DNA from: Chloracidobacterium sp. UBA6041
Lineage (GTDB): Bacteria; Acidobacteriota; Blastocatellia; Pyrinomonadales; Pyrinomonadaceae
Direction: 5' to 3'
NCBI GenBank assembly: GCA_002427845.1
Contig: DIYZ01000290.1
Coordinates: 24,613-35,344 of the forward strand
Length of the DNA stretch: 10,732 nucleotides
The position numbers and the translations under genes were made by a program. The notes under the pieces were generated by a model. The model was not told the DNA's origin, ran no database searches, and worked only from the letters and a program-made list of their open reading frames with translations. Shown piece after piece: positions 7,061-10,732 of this stretch (the stretch's first letter is position 1; each line of letters opens with the position of its first letter).

Positions 7061-7113
7061 CAGAACCGCCTGCGTCAGCGGGCGGATCCACCCCGCTAAC
7101 GCCGGTGGTACTG
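7061..7113. repeat. REP-like double palindrome between purH and fabI
   Basis: Two adjacent hairpins lie 2 bp after the purH stop. The first (7066-7085) pairs CCGCCTGC with GCGGGCGG around GTCA (one T-G pair). The second (7088-7108) pairs CCACC with GGTGG outside an imperfect inner stem and CTAA loop. The reverse complement of the second unit closely matches the first (both follow CCRCC-N-GCGTYAGCGGG). The flanks also mirror each other, CAGAACC against GGTACTG. The whole 53 bp is therefore a head-to-head pair of one palindromic unit, the architecture of REP/BIME elements. No T-run follows, so it is not a classic terminator. Confidence 0.65.
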
Positions 7114-7180
7114 GAAGGATTTCGCACTCTCAGGAAACCGGCTTGCTCTTTAACCAGACTTTATTGATACTTCGAAACTT

Positions 7181-7945
7181 ATGCTGCAAAACAAATCTGG
7201 AATCATCTTCGGCGTTGCCAACAAGCGCTCCATCGCCTGGGCTACCGCGCAGGCCCTACACGAGGCAGGCGCGCGTCTGGCGTTCACTTATCAAGGCGAC
7301 CGGCTTAAGGAAAACGTTGAGAGCCTGACGAGCGAAGCCATGCCCGGCTCGCTGCTTCTGCCCTGCGACGTCACAAAACAGGAAGAAGTTGACGAAACCT
7401 TCAAGCGGGTTGGCGAAAAGTTTGGCCGGCTTGATTTCTTGATTCACAGCATTGCGTATGCTCCCCGTGAAGCGCTCGGCGGCGAGTTTCTCGCTACCAG
7501 CCGTGAAGCGTTTCTCACTGCGCTGGAGATCAGCGCTTACTCGCTGGCCCAACTCGCGCGGGCAGCGGCGCCCTTGATGACCGAAGGTGGCAGTATTGTT
7601 TGCATGACTTACTACGGCGCCGAAAAAGTCGTGGCCGGCTATAACGTGATGGGCGTGGCGAAAGCGGCGCTGGAAGCGAGCACACGTTATCTGGCTAACG
7701 ATCTCGGTCCGCGCAACATTCGGGTCAATGCCATCAGTGCGGGTCCAATTCAGACGCTTTCGGCTCGCGGCGTTTCTGATCTCTCGACGATGATGAAACA
7801 CCACGCAGAACGTGCTCCGCTGCGCCGCAACGTCGAAGCTCGCGAAGTTGGCAACACCGCGCTCTTCCTTTGCAGCTCTCTGGCTTCCGCAATCACCGGC
7901 GAAGTTATCTATGTCGATTGCGGCTATAACATCATGGGGATATAG
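7181..7945 (+). CDS. fabI: Enoyl-[acyl-carrier-protein] reductase (NADH), FabI type
   Basis: FabI reduces the enoyl-ACP double bond in each round of type II fatty acid synthesis. The 254-residue length is usual. The Rossmann start GVANKRSIAWATAQAL (11-26) has the SDR-type cofactor loop of the FabI branch. DVTKQEEV (63-70) and LDFLIHSIAYAP (84-95) follow. The active-site pattern Tyr 144, Tyr 154 and Lys 161 lies in MTYYGAEKVVAGYNVMGVAK (142-161), matching E. coli Tyr146/Tyr156/Lys163. The substrate loop region NAISAGPIQTLSARGV (183-198) is also typical, as is the YVDCGYNIMG end. Alanine 92 stands where E. coli has Gly93. The ATG at 7181 gives the expected N-terminus. The gene lies 122 bp after purH, beyond the palindromic element, and 6 bp before the LOG gene, with which it is probably co-transcribed. 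Confidence 0.97.
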   Translation: MLQNKSGIIFGVANKRSIAWATAQALHEAGARLAFTYQGDRLKENVESLTSEAMPGSLLLPCDVTKQEEVDETFKRVGEKFGRLDFLIHSIAYAPREALGGEFLATSREAFLTALEISAYSLAQLARAAAPLMTEGGSIVCMTYYGAEKVVAGYNVMGVAKAALEASTRYLANDLGPRNIRVNAISAGPIQTLSARGVSDLSTMMKHHAERAPLRRNVEAREVGNTALFLCSSLASAITGEVIYVDCGYNIMGI

Positions 7946-7951
7946 AGAGCG

Positions 7952-8713
7952 ATGGTTGATAAACAAGAGCCTGACAAGCACGCGCCTGGTACAACACAGG
8001 ACGAGCAGCTACTCGAGAGCCCGAGGCTCGACGAGTTTACGCATACCGATACCTGGCGCGTCTTTCGCATTATGGGCGAGTTCGTCGAGGGCTTCGACGA
8101 GCTTGCCACTCTTACACGGGGCATTTCGATTTTTGGTTCCGCGCGCACCAGCCCTGATGATCCCGACTACAAAGCAGCGCAAGAGACTGCTGCCTTGCTG
8201 GCCCGCGCAGGCTACGCGGTCATCACGGGCGGTGGACCCGGCATTATGGAAGCAGCGAACCGCGGCGCCTTTGAGGCAAAGGGAATTTCCGTCGGTTGCA
8301 ACATCGAACTTCCCTTCGAACAGAGTTCCAATCCTTACCTGACGCTCTCGCTAAAGTTCAAATATTTCTTTGTGCGCAAAATGATGTTCGTCAAATACAG
8401 CGAGGCCTTTATCATTTTCCCAGGCGGCTTTGGCACGCTCGACGAATTATTCGAAGCCTTGACGCTCATTCAAACACGCAAAATCCGGGACTTTCCCGTA
8501 GTGCTGTTTGGTTCTCGTTACTGGGCTGGCTTGTTGGATTGGATTCGCGAGTTTGCGCTGAAAGAGAACAAGGTTTCGGAAGCCGATCTACACCTTCTTC
8601 ATCTCACGGATTCGCCGGCGGAGGTCGTTGAGATTATCGTCCGCAGTCAGAGTTTGCTGCGTCGTTTTGAAAAAGGATTGAATGACGAGTATCGCGCGGT
8701 CACGGAACCTTAA
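7952..8713 (+). CDS. LOG-family (TIGR00730) phosphoribohydrolase-like protein
   Basis: The 253-residue protein carries both signatures of the LOG family: GGGPGIMEAANRGA (93-106) and PGGFGTLDELFEA (157-169), with the Arg142-Lys143 pair between them. Family members cleave the N-glycosidic bond of nucleoside 5'-monophosphates, including cytokinin ribotides, releasing the base and ribose 5-phosphate. In bacteria a nucleotide salvage or damage-cleaning role is also possible. The first 50 or so residues are a charged extension with WRVFRIMGEFVEGFDEL, as in the longer bacterial members. There is no signal peptide. It starts 6 bp after the fabI stop, so it is translated from the same message. Nothing in the sequence links it to fatty acid synthesis directly. 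It converges with cutA, with only 25 bp between stop codons and no visible terminator. Confidence 0.88.
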   Translation: MVDKQEPDKHAPGTTQDEQLLESPRLDEFTHTDTWRVFRIMGEFVEGFDELATLTRGISIFGSARTSPDDPDYKAAQETAALLARAGYAVITGGGPGIMEAANRGAFEAKGISVGCNIELPFEQSSNPYLTLSLKFKYFFVRKMMFVKYSEAFIIFPGGFGTLDELFEALTLIQTRKIRDFPVVLFGSRYWAGLLDWIREFALKENKVSEADLHLLHLTDSPAEVVEIIVRSQSLLRRFEKGLNDEYRAVTEP

Positions 8714-8738
8714 CTAGTACCGCTCCGTTCTTCACCGA

Positions 8739-9083
8739 TCAGGCAATACCATCAGTCGCTACCGCAGCGACGAGCCATTGCAGATATGCATCCGACACCG
8801 CAGTGATCGGGACGGCTACAATTTCCGGCGTCTCATAGCTGTGAACAGCCCGCACTTGCCGCTCCAACTCTGCGAACTTGGCTGAAGTGGTTTTCGTTAT
8901 CAGCAACACTTCCCGCTGCCGTTCCAGCTTGCCCTGCCAACGATAAATCGATTCCATTCCCGGCAGAATTTGCACACAGGCGGCGAGCTGCGTTTCCACC
9001 AGCATCTTAGCCAGCCGCGCAGCCTCTTCGTCGTTGGCGGCCGTCATGAAAACTACGATTGCCTGTAACGGCTCGGCGTTCAT
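8739..9083 (-). CDS. cutA: CutA divalent-ion tolerance protein
   Basis: The 114-residue product has the compact ferredoxin-like fold pattern of CutA1: an IVVFMTAAN start, LAACVQILPGMESIYRWQGKLE (about 33-54), ITKTT, HSYETPEIVAVPI (about 81-93) and YLQWL near the end. Members form very stable trimers and are linked to copper/divalent-cation tolerance, though the molecular role is unsettled. The ATG at 9083 is preferred over a TTG two codons upstream. No strong ribosome binding site is seen. It is the third gene of a leftward unit after the sugar kinase and the zinc-ribbon protein; a hairpin lies in the 70-bp gap before it. Confidence 0.93.
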   Translation of the reverse strand: MNAEPLQAIVVFMTAANDEEAARLAKMLVETQLAACVQILPGMESIYRWQGKLERQREVLLITKTTSAKFAELERQVRAVHSYETPEIVAVPITAVSDAYLQWLVAAVATDGIA

Positions 9084-9107
9084 GATCAAGTTTAGAGTTC
9101 AAGGTTG

Positions 9108-9137
9108 AGCTTGCCTGACTTTCAAAACTGGCAAGCT
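9108..9137. repeat. Hairpin between the zinc-ribbon gene and cutA
   Basis: AGCTTGCC (9108-9115) and GGCAAGCT (9130-9137) form a perfect 8-bp stem around a 14-nt loop, in the 70-bp gap between the two minus-strand genes. No T-run follows on either strand. It could lower readthrough into cutA or be an mRNA processing site. Confidence 0.4.
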
Positions 9138-9153
9138 AGAAGTTGGCTCTGAA

Positions 9154-9540
9154 TCAATCTGTCGCTTCATCTTCTTCGGGAACACCGCCGGTCAAAGGAG
9201 TGGTGTCTTCACCGAAAAATGACGCGTAGAGCTCCTTAGCGCGATCAAGATCGCGTTCGTCAACGAGAATAATGGCGCCTGGTGACGTGCTTGAAAGCAA
9301 AGGCGATAAGGCGTCGGCCCCGCCGGACTTAATAACTGTGCGGATTCCATTCTGTGTCAGGATGTCGTTAACCATCTCTGCCTCGGCAGGTGAGCCAAGA
9401 CTGTGAAGAGGCACCAATTTCGCTTCGCTCGTATCGTGAACTGCTGTCGCCGACGTCAGGCGTTTGACCAATTCGGAATTGTCGTCGGGACAACGGGTGA
9501 TACCAGGTTCATATTCAGATTCGCAGACAGGACAAAACAT
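9154..9540 (-). CDS. Zinc-ribbon protein with DUF2007-like domain
   Basis: The 128-residue protein begins with a short zinc-ribbon-like motif, MFCPVCESEYEPGITRCPDD. Cysteines 3, 6 and 17 fit the CxxC...CxxC pattern, but the fourth position is Asp 20 rather than Cys. After a linker, a DUF2007-like (putative signal-transducing) domain runs from about 42 to 110: LVPLHSLGSPAEAEMVNDILTQNGI, then GAIILVDERDLDRAKELYASFF. The tail is acidic. It should be cytoplasmic; function is unknown. GGAGG (9549-9545) stands 4 nt before the ATG, the clearest ribosome binding site in this part of the window. The gene starts 27 bp after the kinase stop and lies 70 bp before cutA, so it is the middle gene of a likely operon. 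Confidence 0.8.
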   Translation of the reverse strand: MFCPVCESEYEPGITRCPDDNSELVKRLTSATAVHDTSEAKLVPLHSLGSPAEAEMVNDILTQNGIRTVIKSGGADALSPLLSSTSPGAIILVDERDLDRAKELYASFFGEDTTPLTGGVPEEDEATD

Positions 9541-9562
9541 AAAACCTCCAGGCTAATCAGTT

Positions 9563-9585
9563 ATGAGTCATGAATCATGACTCAT
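9563..9585. repeat. Palindromic heptamer array over the sugar kinase stop codon
   Basis: Three seven-base units, ATGAGTC, ATGAATC and ATGACTC, plus a final AT form a perfect palindrome with 11-bp arms (9563-9573 and 9575-9585) around one central A. On the minus strand it encodes the last five residues of the sugar kinase (MSHDS) and its TGA stop, then runs into the 27-bp gap before the next gene. It therefore works both as coding tail and as a potential hairpin at the end of the gene. Confidence 0.7.
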
Positions 9586-10515
9586 TACTTTTGTTTTTTC
9601 AAAAGGTATCTCTTCAAAATGCGTCATTTGTTTGAAAGCGCGGAAACGCTGATTTATTTCGTCGTGCGTCAGCTTTTCAACGCGTGCGGTGCCAAACTCC
9701 TCAACGTTGAACGACGCCATTACTGAGCCGAAAATCATCGCGCGTCGCATCGCAGCCTCGTCAAGCTTTGGTTGACTGGAAAGATAACCCATAAAACCGC
9801 CGGCAAACGTATCGCCGGCGCCGGTCGGGTCAAAGACCGACTCGAGCGGATAAGCCGGAATCGCAAAATAGCTATCATTAGTAAAAAGTGCGGCGCCATA
9901 CTCGCCCCGTTTCACAATCAGCGCCTTCGGACCCCACGAGAGAATCGTGCGCGCGGTTTTGATGAGATTGGGGATCTCCGTCAACTGCCTCGCTTCCGCA
10001 TCATTGATGATAACAAGATCCACGCCTTTGATAGTGCGCAATAATGACTCGCGCGCAGTCTCGATCCAAAGATTCATCGTGTCCAACGCCACTAGTTCGG
10101 CATTCGGCACCTGCTCGCGAACGCCACGCTGTAAGTCGGGCTGAATGTTACCCAGGAAAACTAGACGCGCGCTCTTCGATGCCTCGGAGAGTTTAGGTTG
10201 GAACTCAGCAAAGACGTTCAGATGCGTATCCAGGGTATGCGCGACATTAAGATCATAGTCATAGCGCCCGGACCACCTGAACGTCTTGCCGTCAGGAATC
10301 CGTTCCAGATCAGACGTGTCGATGTCGTGAGCGTCAAATACTCTTTGCTCGTCAGCGCCGAAGTCGCCTCCGACCACGCCGACAATCCGGACATCGGTGT
10401 AGTAACTCGCCGAGATGGAAAAGTGGGAGGCCGAGCCACCCAGCATTTTTTCGCATTTGCCAAAGGGCGTTTCGACCGCGTCGAACGCCACCGAACCTAC
10501 TACGAGAAGGGACAT
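9568..10515 (-). CDS. PfkB/ribokinase-family sugar kinase
   Basis: The 315-residue protein belongs to the PfkB carbohydrate/nucleoside kinase family, which transfers the ATP gamma-phosphate to a sugar or nucleoside hydroxyl. The N-terminal VVGSVAFDAVETPFG strand and GGSASHFS (26-33) form the substrate side. IINDAEARQL (169-178) is the usual mid-domain motif. The C-terminal signature DPTGAGDTFAGGFMGYL (229-245) holds the anion hole and the catalytic Asp 235. The length is normal, but the specific substrate cannot be read from sequence. The last five residues come from a heptamer repeat. The ATG at 10515 has no ribosome binding site: from 4 bp upstream the DNA is a 70-bp heptamer array. An in-frame TGA in the array excludes an N-terminal extension. 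It is the first gene of a leftward unit with the zinc-ribbon gene and cutA. Confidence 0.9.
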   Translation of the reverse strand: MSLLVVGSVAFDAVETPFGKCEKMLGGSASHFSISASYYTDVRIVGVVGGDFGADEQRVFDAHDIDTSDLERIPDGKTFRWSGRYDYDLNVAHTLDTHLNVFAEFQPKLSEASKSARLVFLGNIQPDLQRGVREQVPNAELVALDTMNLWIETARESLLRTIKGVDLVIINDAEARQLTEIPNLIKTARTILSWGPKALIVKRGEYGAALFTNDSYFAIPAYPLESVFDPTGAGDTFAGGFMGYLSSQPKLDEAAMRRAMIFGSVMASFNVEEFGTARVEKLTHDEINQRFRAFKQMTHFEEIPFEKTKVMSHDS

Positions 10516-10519
10516 GGGA

Positions 10520-10589
10520 TTCAGTCTTCAGTCTTCAGTCTTCAGTCTTCGGTCTTCAGTCTTCAGTCTTCGGTCTTCGGTCTTCGGTC
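10520..10589. repeat. Ten-unit heptanucleotide tandem repeat upstream of the sugar kinase
   Basis: Ten exact-length units of TTCAGTC or TTCGGTC follow one another without gaps. In order, units 1-4, 6 and 7 are the A form, and units 5, 8, 9 and 10 the G form. On the minus strand the units read GACTGAA or GACCGAA. The array ends 4 bp before the kinase ATG, so it fills the whole ribosome-binding region and 5' leader. Length changes by slippage would move any upstream promoter relative to the gene in 7-bp steps. Confidence 0.9.
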
Positions 10590-10602
10590 GGTTTTCAGTT
10601 TT

Positions 10603-10629
10603 GTTATCTCACTCCGTCTGAAATGACAA
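10603..10629 (-). promoter_or_regulatory. Weak promoter candidate for the sugar kinase operon
   Basis: On the minus strand TTGTCA (10629-10624) and GATAAC (10608-10603) are 15 bp apart, a short-spaced partial match to sigma-70. The -35 lies inside the arm of the large palindrome at 10621-10705. Transcription from here would start near 10596 and carry the whole heptamer array in the leader. The match is weak and offered only as the best candidate. Confidence 0.25.
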
Positions 10630-10705
10630 ATGGAAATTGAGAAATGATGAATGGAAAAATCAGGACATTTTCCATACGTCATCTGACAGTTTCCATTTGT
10701 CATTT
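10621..10705. repeat. 85-bp imperfect palindrome of four 16-mers
   Basis: AAATGACAAATGGAAA (10621-10636) and a variant, AAATGATGAATGGAAA (10642-10657), are each matched by an inverted copy: a diverged one at 10669-10684 and a perfect one at 10690-10705. The outer arms are identical over 16 bp, and the inner arms include ATGGAAAA against TTTTCCAT. The whole could fold as a long cruciform or RNA hairpin. No coding sequence overlaps it. Confidence 0.75.
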
Positions 10706-10710
10706 AAGTT

Positions 10711-10731
10711 CACTGCTCACTGCTTACCGCT
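10711..10731. repeat. Second heptamer family at the window edge
   Basis: CACTGCT (10711-10717), CACTGCT (10718-10724) and TACCGCT (10725-10731) are three contiguous seven-base units. The array may continue past the end of the window. Confidence 0.5.
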
Positions 10732-10732
10732 T

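Noticed and set aside
7454..7456. FabI Ala 92 in place of E. coli Gly93, a position linked to triclosan and diazaborine resistance
   Set aside because: Alanine occurs naturally at the equivalent position in sensitive FabI proteins such as that of Staphylococcus aureus, so it is not evidence of resistance.
7256..7981. 241-codon minus-strand reading frame across fabI
   Set aside because: It is antisense to a well-supported fabI; long open antisense frames are expected opposite GC-rich genes.
8714..8738. Possible bidirectional terminator between the convergent LOG and cutA genes
   Set aside because: The 25-bp gap contains no inverted repeat or T-run.

Overview
The window looks like a chromosomal segment from an Acidobacteriota-type bacterium, possibly class Blastocatellia. 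The main clue is a secreted protein with the VWA domain form that is greatly expanded in Acidobacteria. Supporting clues are an SH3-type lipoprotein, a secreted M61-like metallopeptidase and moderately high GC with AT-richer, repeat-laden intergenic DNA. This placement is inferred from protein style, not from a marker gene.

Left part (1-3690), minus strand. Three genes are read leftwards: a secreted M61-like zinc peptidase, a lipoprotein with SH3-like domains and a MobB/BioD-like P-loop NTPase. The first two are 29 bp apart and probably co-transcribed; the NTPase may be the last gene of the same unit. To its left, a promoter with both hexamers matching the sigma-70 consensus (71-98, minus) drives something beyond the window edge, and a hairpin sits in its leader.

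Middle (3691-5225). A divergent intergenic region of about 360 bp carries a near-perfect promoter (TTGACA-N17-TAGAAT) with 9-bp direct repeats and a T-tract upstream. This promoter leads to a previously uncalled 25-codon membrane peptide with a good ribosome binding site, followed 14 bp later by the VWA protein gene.

Right-centre (5226-8713), plus strand. Housekeeping genes follow: purH (last two steps of IMP synthesis), fabI (enoyl-ACP reductase of fatty acid synthesis) and a LOG-family phosphoribohydrolase 6 bp behind fabI. A strong GC-rich hairpin lies in the purH leader, and a REP-like pair of palindromes lies between purH and fabI.

Right end (8739-10732), minus strand. A compact unit runs pfkB-type sugar kinase, zinc-ribbon/DUF2007-like protein, cutA. 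The kinase gene is framed by heptanucleotide repeats. A ten-unit array begins 4 bp upstream of its start codon, a palindromic three-unit array supplies its last codons and stop, and three more heptamers of another family sit at the window edge. Between the arrays is an 85-bp imperfect palindrome built from four copies of a 16-mer.

The protein genes are mostly ordinary. The most notable items are the small membrane ORF with its promoter, the heptamer repeats around the kinase gene, and the REP-like element. No phage, transposase, CRISPR, tRNA or rRNA gene was seen.
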